From: an uncultured Clostridia bacterium
Lineage (GTDB): Bacteria > Bacillota > Clostridia > Saccharofermentanales > DTU023
Direction: 5' to 3'
Length of the DNA stretch: 21,963 bases
Assembly: GCA_946220865.1 (NCBI GenBank)
Contig: CAMJYM010000025.1
Span: 1-21,963 of the forward strand
Part shown: piece by piece, positions 1 to 8,464 of the stretch
Layout of the letters: each line of letters starts with the position of its first letter
Numbering within the stretch: position 1 is the stretch's first letter
Made by a program: the position numbers and the translations under genes
The notes under the pieces: generated by a model
Database searches by the model: none
What the model was told of the DNA's origin: nothing
What the model saw: the letters and a program-made list of their open reading frames with translations, nothing else

Positions 1-99
1 ATATAATAGATATTTATTATCACAGTTTCACTCATTCACAGTTAACATTGGTGTTCAATCGTTTTTGCGTTTGGTCGCCCCGCTCATTTCTATCACCTT

Positions 100-122
100 C
101 CTTGCATGGCGAGGCCTTTTTT
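100..122 (+). terminator. possible rho-independent terminator of an off-window gene
   Basis: A 6-bp stem (CCTTGC and GCGAGG, with one G-U pair) closes a 3-nt loop at 100-114 and is followed by CC and six T residues. This has the shape of an intrinsic terminator on the plus strand. It would end a transcript entering from left of the window, since no convincing gene lies before it. The stem is short, so this is a modest call. Confidence 0.35.
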
Positions 123-242
123 GTGTGTTAGGACGAGGACAATACTATGCTCCTTTGTTCCTGCATATGAACAGGTGTGATGACCTCCTAGCCAAGATCA
201 GTAGAGATTTCTTCTGGATATATCATGAACTGGTATTATTTT

Positions 243-265
243 TGAGATTGGTCTCATGCTATACT
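243..265 (+). promoter_or_regulatory. possible extended -10 promoter with small inverted repeat
   Basis: TGCTATACT at 257-265 matches an extended -10 element (TGn plus TATACT). No good -35 box is seen at 16-18 nt upstream. A perfect 5-bp inverted repeat, TGAGA-TTGG-TCTCA (243-256), lies directly upstream of the -10 and could be a regulator site. The element would drive the C39-like peptidase gene through a leader of about 220 nt. The call rests on motif match only. Confidence 0.35.
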
Positions 266-315
266 TTTCAGTGTAATTAGTGTTCCTGCTTCTGAGATCT
301 GGGAGAGGAAGGCCG

Positions 316-372
316 ATGAGTCAGGAGCGTGCCTTGCCGTTTTTCGACAAACCTGCAAGATTCATGCTTTGA
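316..372 (+). other. doubtful 18-codon leader ORF
   Basis: An ATG at 316 follows a purine-rich AGAGGAAGG stretch and opens a short frame ending with TGA at 370-372; the peptide would read MSQERALPFFDKPARFML. It lies in the leader of the C39-like peptidase gene. The Shine-Dalgarno match is good, but the frame is too short to judge by composition. The rest of 1-489 holds no other gene that I can support. Confidence 0.2.
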
Positions 373-489
373 GCAGGAGTATTTTGCCCTTCATGGGTAA
401 AGGATTCGACCTTGGAAGGCCACGCAGTGTGACATCAACGCTTGGCATTTTGGCTTTGTCCACTTTTAAACAGGAGATTGTGCCGCAAG

Positions 490-2247
490 ATGAGGACAGA
501 TCGGTGGGAAACAGACGAAAGCCGTATCCGCATAAAAGAACAGAACAAGACGCTGAGGCGAGCTGAAGAGCTGGCCAGGATTTATGAGCAACGTTTTTCC
601 AGCTTGAGCGAAGAGCAGTCAACGTCGGCTCGGCCCCAGAAGCAAACAGAGTTTAAAAATCCGACGGCAGTCCGCAGCAGCTCGCTGCAAAGCCCCACGC
701 CGGAGCAAGTGGTGCCGAAGAAAGCGCGTTTCTCTTCTCCTGAGGGTGCGCCCGGGCCGCGTTTTCGTATGGAGAGCCCGCATTCCCCTACCTTTCCGGC
801 TGAGGGTGCACAGGCTTCAAGGGATATGCCTGTGAAAGAGCAGCCCACGTCCAGGTCGCGTGCGCGTGTTGAGCTTCCTGACAACGGAAATCGGGCAGCT
901 CAGCAAGCTGTTTTTGTCGATCAGCCCGCGCGCGAGAGGCCTGAAAGTGCTCAGCTCAACGGGAATCAGCGCGAGGAAAAATACAAAAAATTTCTTACTC
1001 CGGAGGCTCACGCGCAGCATGAAAAGCGCCTGCGCCAGCTCAGCCTGATTCTTATTGGGCTGATTCTGCTGGCTCTACTGTTGAGCGCCTTTTTTGGCCG
1101 GGATATCTCCCGGGCTCTGCGCCATCTTTGGTTTCCGGGAACTGAAAAGGGCTCTGCTTTGACAGGGCGGTTTCCGGCAGGACAAGATCCAGTAGAGCAA
1201 GGTCCTGAAGGGGGAGGTCCGGCAGCGCAAGGTCCGGCAGGGATGTCGCCCGGAGAGGTGCTCCCGCAAAACACCCGACCTGGCGAACAAGGCTCGCTGG
1301 CCTCTGCCGCTCAAGCGCCCGGCGAGAGTTTGAAAGCTGGGCAAATTTCGGCAGAGACGACGCTGCATGGTGATAAGGTGGGCAGCCATCCGGCCATGAC
1401 TCAGGCTGCACGGCCATTTAGATTCAGTACAGAGGGTCAGAATCTCGAGCAGCCCCTGAAGGGCATCAAAGCGGATGCTTTTCGCAGCAACAGCCGGATC
1501 GCGGCGGCGCCTTTTTCGATGAAAGAGGATTTTGAAGGGCTGGAGCGGAGCAGAGACGAAGCGCGGATCAAGGAAAACCTACGCATTATGGCTCAAAAGG
1601 ATGTCCGCGCCCAGCTTATCCTCGATCAGTGGGAAGCTTTTCCGCCTACCCTGCGCTTTCTTGCGGGGAATAACCCCATGGCGCTCGGGGTCTGCGTGGA
1701 GATGGCGGAGGGCAAAGCCTGGCCCTATGTCCAGGAAAATGGCCCGACTTTTGAGCTTGGCCGCAAAGCCCCGCTCTATCTGCAGTGGGATCGGCGCTGG
1801 GCCGCCCAACCCTACGCGGATGGCTGTATTGCCAACTCTGCCTGTGCCCCGACGGCGCTTTCCATGGTCATGTCCGCCTTTACCGGCAAGATGGTCACCC
1901 CTTCGGATATCGTCGCACAGGTGCGTCCCGAGGAGGTTTCAGCCAATGGCACGGAATGGTCCTTTCTCGATCGGGTGGGCGAGGTTTATGGGGTAAGCTC
2001 CGAGCGCCTGCCTTACTCTGAGTATGCTGTCAGAGAGCGTCTTGCCCAGGGTAAAATCGTGGTGATTTTAGTGGGCGAAGGCTACTTTACCTTTGTTGGC
2101 CATATGCTGGTGATCCTGGATGTCGATGAGGAAGGCTTCACCATCAACGATCCCAATTCCTATGAAAATTCCCTGCGCAAGTGGTCCTTCGAGGAGATTG
2201 CGCCGGTGCAGGAAATTTGGGCTTTTGGGAAAAAATCGGACGCTTAA
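490..2247 (+). CDS. membrane-anchored C39-like cysteine peptidase
   Basis: The 585-residue protein has three parts. Residues 1-182 are charged, Pro/Ser/Gln-rich and look disordered. A single hydrophobic helix spans about 184-202 and is preceded by KRLR, so the N-terminus should be cytoplasmic and the rest outside. A Pro/Gly/Gln-rich linker (about 225-310) leads to a C-terminal domain (about 428-585) resembling peptidase family C39_2. There Cys452 sits in SACAPTALSMV, His538 in VGHMLVI and Asp554 in INDPNS, in the Cys-His-Asp order of papain-like enzymes. A likely role is cleavage of an extracellular peptide or of cell-wall material; the substrate is unknown. The ATG at 490 has AGGAG 13 nt upstream, a long spacing, and an in-frame TTG at 442 is the weaker alternative. 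No ABC transporter domain of the bacteriocin-exporter type is present. It is convergent with the aldehyde dehydrogenase gene. Confidence 0.8.
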   Translation: MRTDRWETDESRIRIKEQNKTLRRAEELARIYEQRFSSLSEEQSTSARPQKQTEFKNPTAVRSSSLQSPTPEQVVPKKARFSSPEGAPGPRFRMESPHSPTFPAEGAQASRDMPVKEQPTSRSRARVELPDNGNRAAQQAVFVDQPARERPESAQLNGNQREEKYKKFLTPEAHAQHEKRLRQLSLILIGLILLALLLSAFFGRDISRALRHLWFPGTEKGSALTGRFPAGQDPVEQGPEGGGPAAQGPAGMSPGEVLPQNTRPGEQGSLASAAQAPGESLKAGQISAETTLHGDKVGSHPAMTQAARPFRFSTEGQNLEQPLKGIKADAFRSNSRIAAAPFSMKEDFEGLERSRDEARIKENLRIMAQKDVRAQLILDQWEAFPPTLRFLAGNNPMALGVCVEMAEGKAWPYVQENGPTFELGRKAPLYLQWDRRWAAQPYADGCIANSACAPTALSMVMSAFTGKMVTPSDIVAQVRPEEVSANGTEWSFLDRVGEVYGVSSERLPYSEYAVRERLAQGKIVVILVGEGYFTFVGHMLVILDVDEEGFTINDPNSYENSLRKWSFEEIAPVQEIWAFGKKSDA

Positions 2248-2250
2248 AAT

Positions 2251-2319
2251 GGGGCAGGCTGCCTAAGCTTGAAAGTCTGCCCCAGCTTGCTGCTGAGCAA
2301 AGCCTGGCACTTATGCCAG
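2251..2319. terminator. hairpin-rich spacer between convergent genes
   Basis: Between the convergent C39-like and aldehyde dehydrogenase genes are two inverted repeats. GGGGCAG (2251-2257) pairs with CTGCCCC (2277-2283) across a 19-nt loop. CTGGCA (2304-2309) pairs with TGCCAG (2314-2319) across a 4-nt loop. On the minus strand the first is followed by ATTTT; on the plus strand a TTTTT run comes some distance after the second. Bidirectional termination is plausible, but neither hairpin has a classical adjacent U-tract. Confidence 0.4.
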
Positions 2320-2411
2320 ACGTTGAGTGATTTTTGCACTCAAACCAGTTTTCCGGAGAACCGATCCACTTGCCAGGAAGATCAACGAAGATCGAGTGCC
2401 GGAGGGCTCTT

Positions 2412-3785
2412 TCAGTGCAGCAGTTTTTTCAGAAAGCTGAGGTTTTTCTCCTTGAATGGGGGATAACGCAGGTCGAGATCGCCGAAGGTTCCTTTTTTCA
2501 GCACGGTTTTCAGATGACTGAAGGTCTCGAAACCAAAACGCCCGTGGTATTGTCCCATGCCGCTCCTGCCGACGCCGCCGAAAGGTGAATGCGGCGAGAT
2601 GATGTGCAGGAGAGTGTCATTGACGCAGCCTCCGCCGTAGGAGAGTTCGCGCACGACCTTCGCTTCGTGTTCCGCATTGCGCGTAAAGTGGTAGAGAGCC
2701 AGGGGTTTTTCCTTTTGCTTCTGACGGGCGATCAGCTCATCGAAATCATCGTAGGCAATGACCGGCATGATCGGTCCGAAAATCTCTTCCTGCATGACGG
2801 GAGAATCTTCGGGAGCTTCGTCCAGAATGGTGGGGGCAATCTGCAGACGGTCTGGCCAGGACTCGCCGCCCATGAGAATGGTCTGCCCTTCGAGATAGCC
2901 GAGCAGTCGCTCAAAATGCTTTTGATTGATGATACGGGGGAACATATCCCGGAAATAGGCCGGATCCTGGGTCACGCTGCCAAAGGAAGCTTTAAATTCC
3001 TGCAGAAAGGCCTCTTTGACGCTGCGCTGGACGTAGACGTGATCGGGAGCCACACAGGTCTGACCGGCATTGCAAAGCTTGCCGAAGGCGAGGCGTTTGG
3101 CAGCGAGCTTGAGATCTGCGCTCTCTTCCACAATCACGGGGGATTTGCCGCCCAGTTCGAGGGTCATGGGGGTCAGATTTTTTGCGGCGCTTTCCATGAC
3201 GACGTGGGCCACTCTGGGGCTGCCGGTAAAGAAAATATAATCGAAGCGCTCGTGGAGCAGCCCCTGATTTTCTTCGCGACCGCCCTCAATCACCGATACG
3301 AGGCCGGGCTCCAGGCTTTCTTCAAGCAGGGAGCGAATGAAATGTGAACTTTCGGGACTGTAGATGGACGGTTTGACGACCACCGTGTTGCCGGCAGCGA
3401 GAGCGCAGACGACAGGAACCAGGGTGAGCTGGATGGGATAGTTCCAGGGTGACATGACCAGGCAGACGCCGTAAGGTTCGGGGTGCAGGCGCACGCGTGC
3501 GGGCAGCTGATTCATGGCGGCGGGAACCCGGCGCGGTTTCGCCCAGGAAGCCAGATGCGCCTTCATATAACGGATTTCGCCGAGGACGATGGATGTCTCG
3601 GTGAGATACCCTTCAAAAGGCGATTTGTTGAGGTCTGCCTTTAATGCAGCTTCAACTTCAGGCAGGTGCTTTTGCAGGGCATCATAGAGTTTTTGCAGCT
3701 GTTCCTGTCTAAAGGCGATATCCAATGTTTTGCCGCTGGCAAAAAAAGCGCGGGCGCGCTGAACTTTTTCCTGAATCAGGCTCAT
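2412..3785 (-). CDS. aldehyde dehydrogenase, class 3 (fatty-aldehyde) type
   Basis: The 457-residue protein has the hallmarks of an NAD(P)-dependent aldehyde dehydrogenase that oxidises aldehydes to acids. Asn115 is in SPWNYP, Lys138 in VKPS, the general-base Glu210 in LELGGKSP and the nucleophile Cys244 in NAGQTCVAPD. The length and the C-terminal SGMGQYHGRFGFETFSH segment match the compact class 3 group, which includes fatty-aldehyde and benzaldehyde dehydrogenases. The start at 3785 has AAGGAGG six bases upstream; longer in-frame starts would run into the TetR gene. It is the last gene of the TetR-regulated operon, 52 bp after the regulator. There it could detoxify or process a long-chain aldehyde. 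The substrate itself is inferred, not seen. Confidence 0.93.
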   Translation of the reverse strand: MSLIQEKVQRARAFFASGKTLDIAFRQEQLQKLYDALQKHLPEVEAALKADLNKSPFEGYLTETSIVLGEIRYMKAHLASWAKPRRVPAAMNQLPARVRLHPEPYGVCLVMSPWNYPIQLTLVPVVCALAAGNTVVVKPSIYSPESSHFIRSLLEESLEPGLVSVIEGGREENQGLLHERFDYIFFTGSPRVAHVVMESAAKNLTPMTLELGGKSPVIVEESADLKLAAKRLAFGKLCNAGQTCVAPDHVYVQRSVKEAFLQEFKASFGSVTQDPAYFRDMFPRIINQKHFERLLGYLEGQTILMGGESWPDRLQIAPTILDEAPEDSPVMQEEIFGPIMPVIAYDDFDELIARQKQKEKPLALYHFTRNAEHEAKVVRELSYGGGCVNDTLLHIISPHSPFGGVGRSGMGQYHGRFGFETFSHLKTVLKKGTFGDLDLRYPPFKEKNLSFLKKLLH

Positions 3786-3837
3786 GGTTTCCTCCTTACC
3801 GGGAATTCCCGGCATTGTGCTTTCAGATTTTGCATTT

Positions 3838-4509
3838 TCAGGCTTTGGGACGTGCCCCAAAGCTGCGCAGCATGAACTGCGCCAGCTCTGCACTGAGCTT
3901 TTCGTGGTCTTCACTCCAGGGGTGACCCAGGTAGCTTTCCATGCGCTCGCGATAGTACTCCGAGCAAAGGGCGTACTGCAGCATAATCAGGCTGTTATCC
4001 AGACAGAAAGCACAGAACGCGGGGTCGACATCCGGGGCAAGTTCATGCCGTGCGGCGGCCTGCTCAAAGAGCTGCTTATAAAAGGCGATAAAATGACTTT
4101 CCAGAACTTTGCTCAGCCGTTCGATCTGCTCCCGATTGGCCAGGCTGCTCATATTGAGGTAAATCTTGGTCATTTCGGGGTAGCGCAAACTATAGGTTAT
4201 GGTCACTTCGTAGAGTTTACGGAGCAGCAGCTCGAGGCTGCCGTCTGCGCGCGTCACTTCGGCGGCGGCTTCAGCGATGAGGCTTCGACCCAGGGTGGCC
4301 AGGTAGAGAAAAAGATCTTCTTTGCTTCGAAAGTAGCTGTAAAGCGAGCCGATGCTGATACCTGCGGTGGCGGCAATGGCATTGATGCTCGCGCCCTGAA
4401 AGCCCTCGCGGGCAAAGGCGTCAATCGCGCTTTTCAGAATTTTATCGCGCTTTTCCCCGCTGATTCTGGCAAAGGCGGGGAGGGTAAATTCATTGAAAAT
4501 AATCTTCAT
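3838..4509 (-). CDS. TetR/AcrR-family transcriptional regulator
   Basis: The 223-residue protein starts with a TetR-type DNA-binding domain at about residues 18-65: KRDKILKSAIDAFAREGF, then the helix-turn-helix region ending in SIGSLYSYFRSKEDLF. The C-terminal two thirds are helical and divergent, as usual for the ligand-binding part of this family. The gene lies inside the operon, between SCP2-like protein B and the aldehyde dehydrogenase. It probably binds the palindrome over the operon promoter (9515-9538) and represses its own transcript. No good Shine-Dalgarno precedes the ATG at 4509, and a small hairpin with the upstream stop codon in its loop lies just before it. Expression may therefore be low or coupled to the gene upstream. 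The ligand is unknown; the neighbours suggest a lipophilic acyl compound or aldehyde. Confidence 0.93.
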   Translation of the reverse strand: MKIIFNEFTLPAFARISGEKRDKILKSAIDAFAREGFQGASINAIAATAGISIGSLYSYFRSKEDLFLYLATLGRSLIAEAAAEVTRADGSLELLLRKLYEVTITYSLRYPEMTKIYLNMSSLANREQIERLSKVLESHFIAFYKQLFEQAAARHELAPDVDPAFCAFCLDNSLIMLQYALCSEYYRERMESYLGHPWSEDHEKLSAELAQFMLRSFGARPKA

Positions 4510-4513
4510 AGTT

Positions 4514-4528
4514 CAGGGCTTAGCCCTG
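4514..4528 (-). other. small hairpin over the SCP2-B stop codon
   Basis: On the minus strand CAGGGC and GCCCTG form a perfect 6-bp stem whose 3-nt loop is exactly the TAA stop codon of SCP2-like gene B. It occupies the place where a ribosome binding site for the TetR gene would be expected. It may tune TetR translation. Confidence 0.4.
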
Positions 4529-5305
4529 GGCGTACTGGCCGACCAGCATCATCAGGTCGCCAATTTTCCCACCGAACTCCGGGGCTCCTTCCATGATGAG
4601 CTTGCGCTCAGCCGTAAGTTTGAGCATATCACCTGTCTGCTGCAGCACGGCGAGCGCGCTGACAGGGTCAGCAAAACGCATCGTGAAGAAGGGCTGAGAG
4701 CGGGTGTAGGCGCCGCGGCTGGCCTTGGTTTTGCCGGCTTTCACGCGCAGGTATGAGGCGATTTCCGGATGGCCGTCGAGCGCCCAGGCGTATACGCGAT
4801 CCGGGCTGGTCTCAGACCAGTGTTTCACCGTGGGATGGCCCATTTTATTGAGAGTGCTGATCCCCGCAGGAAGCAGATAGTACATGAGTTTGATGAGCTG
4901 CAGCTGATCTTCTTCTTTGGCGGGGCAGCCTTTTTGTCCCAGAATCGAGGCCATGGAGAGCAGGAGGCGGAAAGTCGGGATGAGCATGCCGGGCTTGCCC
5001 AATCCCTTGATTTTCGGAAGCTTTTTGGATTTTCCCTGAAAGAACGCGACAAAGTGCTCGAGTGAGGGGAAAAACAGTTCGACATCCGGATTTTCGGCCA
5101 GGCCGAGCACGGTTTTCATCTCGCCCTCTTTGAGTTCGAAATGCGTGCCCAGGGCTTCATCTCCGTCCTGGGTGCGGAATTGAATGATTCCCTCTTTTTT
5201 GAGCAGGGATTTGCCGGCGGGAAGCTCTTCCGCGAGGACGCGGAAAAGTGGGATGGCCGCGTTCAAAAAGACAGACGCGGCATAGCGTGTCTCTGAATAA
5301 GCCAT
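4520..5305 (-). CDS. SCP2-like lipid-binding protein B
   Basis: The 261-residue protein has no signal peptide and no catalytic motif that I recognise. It appears to contain two SCP2-like (sterol carrier protein 2) modules. One is in the N-terminal half, around VELFFPSLEHFVAFFQGK; the other is at the C-terminus, around FFTMRFADPVSALAVLQQTG. SCP2 folds bind lipids or other hydrophobic ligands in a tunnel. It resembles SCP2-like protein A of the same operon along its whole length, so the two are probably paralogs. A GAGGTG site inside the end of the transketolase C gene gives a good start at 5305, and the intergenic gap is 3 bp. A likely role is to hold or present a hydrophobic substrate to the operon enzymes. 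The fold call rests on pattern similarity by eye. Confidence 0.7.
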   Translation of the reverse strand: MAYSETRYAASVFLNAAIPLFRVLAEELPAGKSLLKKEGIIQFRTQDGDEALGTHFELKEGEMKTVLGLAENPDVELFFPSLEHFVAFFQGKSKKLPKIKGLGKPGMLIPTFRLLLSMASILGQKGCPAKEEDQLQLIKLMYYLLPAGISTLNKMGHPTVKHWSETSPDRVYAWALDGHPEIASYLRVKAGKTKASRGAYTRSQPFFTMRFADPVSALAVLQQTGDMLKLTAERKLIMEGAPEFGGKIGDLMMLVGQYAQG

Positions 5306-5308
5306 AAA

Positions 5309-6313
5309 TTACACCTCGTCAGACCAGTCGTCATCGGCCTCAAAATCGAGTTTCAGCAAGTCGCGGATAGCCGTGGCGATACCGTTTTCATCAATGCCAT
5401 GGAAGGACATCAGGTCTTCGTGGTAGCCGATGGGCGAGAAACGATCCTGAACACCGAGGCGACGGAAGGCGCAGCCCATGCCGCTCTCAGCGATACATTC
5501 AGCGACAGCTCCGCCAAGACCGCCGATGACGGTGGCATCTTCGGCCGTGATGATACGTCGGGTGTCGTGGACAGCTTTGAGAACGGCTTCTTTATCCAGA
5601 GGTTTCAGGGTGTGCATATCAAGCACGCGGACGTGCACCTGATCGCTCGCTTCAAGTTCGCGGGCGGCCTGCAGGGCCTGGAAAACGGCGGAGCCGCAGG
5701 CGATGATGCAGGCGTCGCTGCCTTCATGCAGCTGCACTGCCTTGCCGAGTTCAAAGCCATAATCCGCTTTGTCGTACACGACCTGGTCAAAGCCGCGGTT
5801 GATGCGGATATACATTGGGCCTTCGTGTTCTACTGCGGCGGCCACGACATTGGCGGTTTCCATACCATCGGCGGGGCAGACCACCGTGAGATTGGCCATG
5901 CTGCGCATGATCGCCAGGTCTTCGGTGGAGTGATGGGTGGAGCCGGCCTGTCCGAAGGAGGTTCCGGCATGGGTCCCCAGCATTTTCACGTTGAGGTTCT
6001 GGTAGCAGATGTCCGTGTGCACCTGGTCGAGGGCACGGCAGGAGTTAAAGATGGCGAAAGTGCAGGTAAAGGGGATGAGCCCCGCTTTGGCCATGCCTGC
6101 GGCGACGCCCATCATATTTTGCTCAGCGATGCCGACGTTGTAGAGGCGTTCCGGGAATTTCTGCCCGAAGAAGCCGATCTTGGTAGATTTGGCGAGGTCA
6201 GCGGTGAGCGCCACGATCCGGGGGTTATCCTCGGCGAGTTCGCAGAGACGCTTGGCGTAGACTTCGGCGGTGGAAAGTTTGGTTGTATCGAGACTGGTAT
6301 AGGTAAGTGCCAT
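5309..6313 (-). CDS. transketolase, C-terminal subunit
   Basis: The 334-residue protein is the pyrimidine-binding and C-terminal half of a split transketolase. The catalytic Glu64 in NVGIAEQNMMGVAAG activates the thiamine diphosphate aminopyrimidine ring. GSTHHSTEDLA (about 124-133) is a typical transketolase motif that contributes active-site His residues. Arg170 and Arg173 (YIRINRG) lie where phosphate-binding residues occur in the family. It starts 4 bp after the N half, with AAGGAG upstream, so the two are co-translated and should form one heteromeric enzyme. Transketolases transfer a two-carbon ketol unit from a ketose phosphate to an aldehyde. The operon context suggests a specialised acceptor rather than the housekeeping pentose phosphate reaction, but the sequence alone does not settle this. 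Confidence 0.93.
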   Translation of the reverse strand: MALTYTSLDTTKLSTAEVYAKRLCELAEDNPRIVALTADLAKSTKIGFFGQKFPERLYNVGIAEQNMMGVAAGMAKAGLIPFTCTFAIFNSCRALDQVHTDICYQNLNVKMLGTHAGTSFGQAGSTHHSTEDLAIMRSMANLTVVCPADGMETANVVAAAVEHEGPMYIRINRGFDQVVYDKADYGFELGKAVQLHEGSDACIIACGSAVFQALQAARELEASDQVHVRVLDMHTLKPLDKEAVLKAVHDTRRIITAEDATVIGGLGGAVAECIAESGMGCAFRRLGVQDRFSPIGYHEDLMSFHGIDENGIATAIRDLLKLDFEADDDWSDEV

Positions 6314-6317
6314 GAGT

Positions 6318-7181
6318 TTACGCTCCTTTCAAGGCGGCGAGGCGCTCTTCGTAATAGCGGTCAAGGCTGGCAAAAGCTTTGTCGCGCAGTTCTTCGTTGA
6401 TGGCGCCATAGTGCCATTTGTAGTCACCGGCGGCAAAGTCGACACCCTGCCCTTTGATGGTGTCCAGAATCAGACAGGTCGGTTTATCCTTGCAGGCCAG
6501 GGCATCGTCCAGAGCTTTGTCCATGGCCTGGAAATCGTGGCCGTTCACGGTGATGGTGTTGAAGCCGAAGGCCTCCCATTTTTTGTCGAAAGGTTCGAGC
6601 TTCATGACATCTTCGGTCGGGCCGTCAATCATGTCTTTATTGCGGTCAACCATGGTGATGAGGTTGGTCGCATTAAAGTTGGCGGTGGCCATGGCAGCCT
6701 CCCAGATGGAGCCTTCGTCACATTCGCCGTCACCCAGCATGCAGTAGGTGAGATAATCTTTTTTCAGATAAGTCGCCGCGAGCGCTGTGCCCAGGGCGAT
6801 GGAGAGGCCATGGCCGAGAGAGCCGGTGCTGGCGTCGACGCCGGGGACCTTGGTGGAGTCGAGATGAATGCCCAACTTGGAGCCGGTCAGGTTAAAGGTT
6901 TTCAGATCTTCTTTGGCGATGTAGCCGAGATCGGCGAGAATCGCCACAAAGCCGATGCCCGCATGTCCCTTGGATAAAATAAAACGATCGCGATCTTCCC
7001 AGTCGGGATTTTTGGGATCAATTTTCATGCGGTGGTAGTAGAGCAGCGTGGCCATGTCGATCATGCTGAGTGCGCCGCCCAGATGGCCGCTGCCTGCATA
7101 GAACACCGTCTGCACGATGGTGTGGCGCAGCTCGTTCGCTTTGGCTTCGAGGGCCAGAAGTTCATCTCTTGTGAGTGCCAT
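6318..7181 (-). CDS. transketolase, N-terminal subunit
   Basis: The 287-residue protein is the thiamine-diphosphate-binding half of a split transketolase. The ThDP/metal motif starts with GDGECDEG (150-157) and closes with Asn181 in MVDRNK. Active-site His residues are His33 (SGHLGG), His73 (SKGHA) and His124 (GSLGHG). The size fits N-terminal subunits of split enzymes, common in Clostridia and archaea, rather than the single chain of about 660 residues. AGGAGG precedes the start at 7181 and the gap to the aminotransferase gene is 11 bp. It needs the C-terminal subunit encoded next to form the active site. Split transketolases also occur in natural-product clusters (Rif15A/15B of rifamycin synthesis), so a specialised role has precedent. 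Confidence 0.94.
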   Translation of the reverse strand: MALTRDELLALEAKANELRHTIVQTVFYAGSGHLGGALSMIDMATLLYYHRMKIDPKNPDWEDRDRFILSKGHAGIGFVAILADLGYIAKEDLKTFNLTGSKLGIHLDSTKVPGVDASTGSLGHGLSIALGTALAATYLKKDYLTYCMLGDGECDEGSIWEAAMATANFNATNLITMVDRNKDMIDGPTEDVMKLEPFDKKWEAFGFNTITVNGHDFQAMDKALDDALACKDKPTCLILDTIKGQGVDFAAGDYKWHYGAINEELRDKAFASLDRYYEERLAALKGA

Positions 7182-7192
7182 ATTTCCTCCTC

Positions 7193-8452
7193 TTATTTCA
7201 GCAGATCCGCATGATCTTTTTTGACCGCGCGGAAGGCTTCGGCGGCAATTTCGCCGGTATGTCTGATGTCCTCTTCGCTGAGGGCACAGTTGATGAAGTT
7301 ATTGTGGTGGTTGGCGAAGAATGCCCCGCGGCGCACGCATTCCGCGATAAACGCCTGGTGAATGCTATGGTTGGGGTCATCTTCCAGCCGCATGAAGGGC
7401 ATGGAGCTGGCGCCGGTGAAGTGGAGCTTGAATCCTTCGGCTTCGGCGGCTGCACACATGACTTTTTCAAACTTTTCACCCAGATCGAGCATGCGCTCTG
7501 CGGCATTCAGTTCGCGCATCTTGTGAATGCAGGCGACGGCGGCGGCCATGGGCACGGCGGAGAGCCAGTAGCTTCCGGTGTAGAAAACTGAGCCGACGGC
7601 TGATTTCAGCTCCTGTCGGCCGACCAGGGCGGAGATGTTGTAGCCGTTCGCCAAAGCTTTGCAGTAACAGCTCAGATCTGCTTTGATGCCGAAATGGTGG
7701 TCGGAACCTTTTATATCCAGGCGGAAACCACAGCGCACATCATCGAAAATCAGCACGATACCATTTTTGTCGCAGAGTTCGCGCACGCCTTTCCAGAAAC
7801 CTTCTACGGGCATTTCGCTGTCGGCGAAAGCAGGGTGATGGTAGGGGGTGCCGATGACACAGGCTACATTTCCGGGGTTTTCCTCGATGGCCCGACGCAC
7901 GGCTTCAAGATCGTTAAAGGGGACGCTGATAACGTTGCACATATCCTCTTCGATGACGCCGGGATAGCCCAGAGCCGTCATCCATGGGGCGACGCCGTGG
8001 TAGCCGCCGTTGAACTTGATAATCTTTTTTCGTCCGGTGGCCGCGCGGGCGGTCAACATGGCGAGGTTGGTGACATCGCCGCCGTTTTTGGCGAAGAAGG
8101 CCCATTCCGCAGACTCAATGGTGTCGACGAGCAGCTCTGCGAGCTCGACCATTTTGGGGGAAGCCAGGGTGGTGCAGTTGCCGATCTCCGCCTGTTTATG
8201 GGCAGCAGCCTCGACATCCGGATCCGCGTAACCCAGTACATTCGGCCCGTAGGCGCACATGTAATCGATAAAATCGTTGCCGTCGATATCCCAGAAGTGA
8301 CTGCCTTTGGCATGGTCAACATAGAAGGGAAAGGCGGAAACGGGAATCATGCAGGCCTCGGCAGGCCCCAGGTGGCCGTAAATTCCGCAGGGAATGATCT
8401 CGGAAGCCCGGCTGAAAAGCTTTTGGCTCTTACTGTATTGATATGTTTCCAT
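7193..8452 (-). CDS. class III PLP-dependent aminotransferase, GSA-aminomutase-like
   Basis: The 419-residue enzyme belongs to the class III aminotransferase fold, nearest in pattern to glutamate-1-semialdehyde aminomutase and related amino-transferring enzymes. Lys265 in CYCKALANGYN should form the PLP Schiff base. Asp237 in LIFDDVRCGFR should hold the pyridine nitrogen. KFNGGYHG (146-153) and AKNGGDVTN (121-129) are cofactor-binding segments; KNGGD replaces the usual SGTEA of true aminomutases. It probably is not the haem-pathway enzyme, because no hem gene is near and its partners are transketolase and SCP2-like proteins. A likely reaction is transamination of a ketone or aldehyde made by the transketolase. 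The start at 8452 has AGGAGG upstream and lies 12 bp after SCP2-like gene A. Confidence 0.9.
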   Translation of the reverse strand: METYQYSKSQKLFSRASEIIPCGIYGHLGPAEACMIPVSAFPFYVDHAKGSHFWDIDGNDFIDYMCAYGPNVLGYADPDVEAAAHKQAEIGNCTTLASPKMVELAELLVDTIESAEWAFFAKNGGDVTNLAMLTARAATGRKKIIKFNGGYHGVAPWMTALGYPGVIEEDMCNVISVPFNDLEAVRRAIEENPGNVACVIGTPYHHPAFADSEMPVEGFWKGVRELCDKNGIVLIFDDVRCGFRLDIKGSDHHFGIKADLSCYCKALANGYNISALVGRQELKSAVGSVFYTGSYWLSAVPMAAAVACIHKMRELNAAERMLDLGEKFEKVMCAAAEAEGFKLHFTGASSMPFMRLEDDPNHSIHQAFIAECVRRGAFFANHHNNFINCALSEEDIRHTGEIAAEAFRAVKKDHADLLK

Positions 8453-8464
8453 GCTGTCCTCCTT

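Noticed and set aside
393..566. Short plus-strand frame overlapping the start of the C39-like gene
   Set aside because: It overlaps the C39-like coding region in another frame, has no well-placed ribosome binding site and no recognisable motif.
5399..6400. Long plus-strand frame of 333 codons opposite the transketolase genes
   Set aside because: Long antisense frames occur opposite many genes here because of codon bias. The minus strand has clear transketolase motifs and the plus frame has none.
7193..8452. Haem-pathway glutamate-1-semialdehyde aminomutase (hemL)
   Set aside because: The fold fits, but KNGGD replaces the usual SGTEA segment, no other haem gene is near, and the operon partners are transketolase and SCP2-like proteins.
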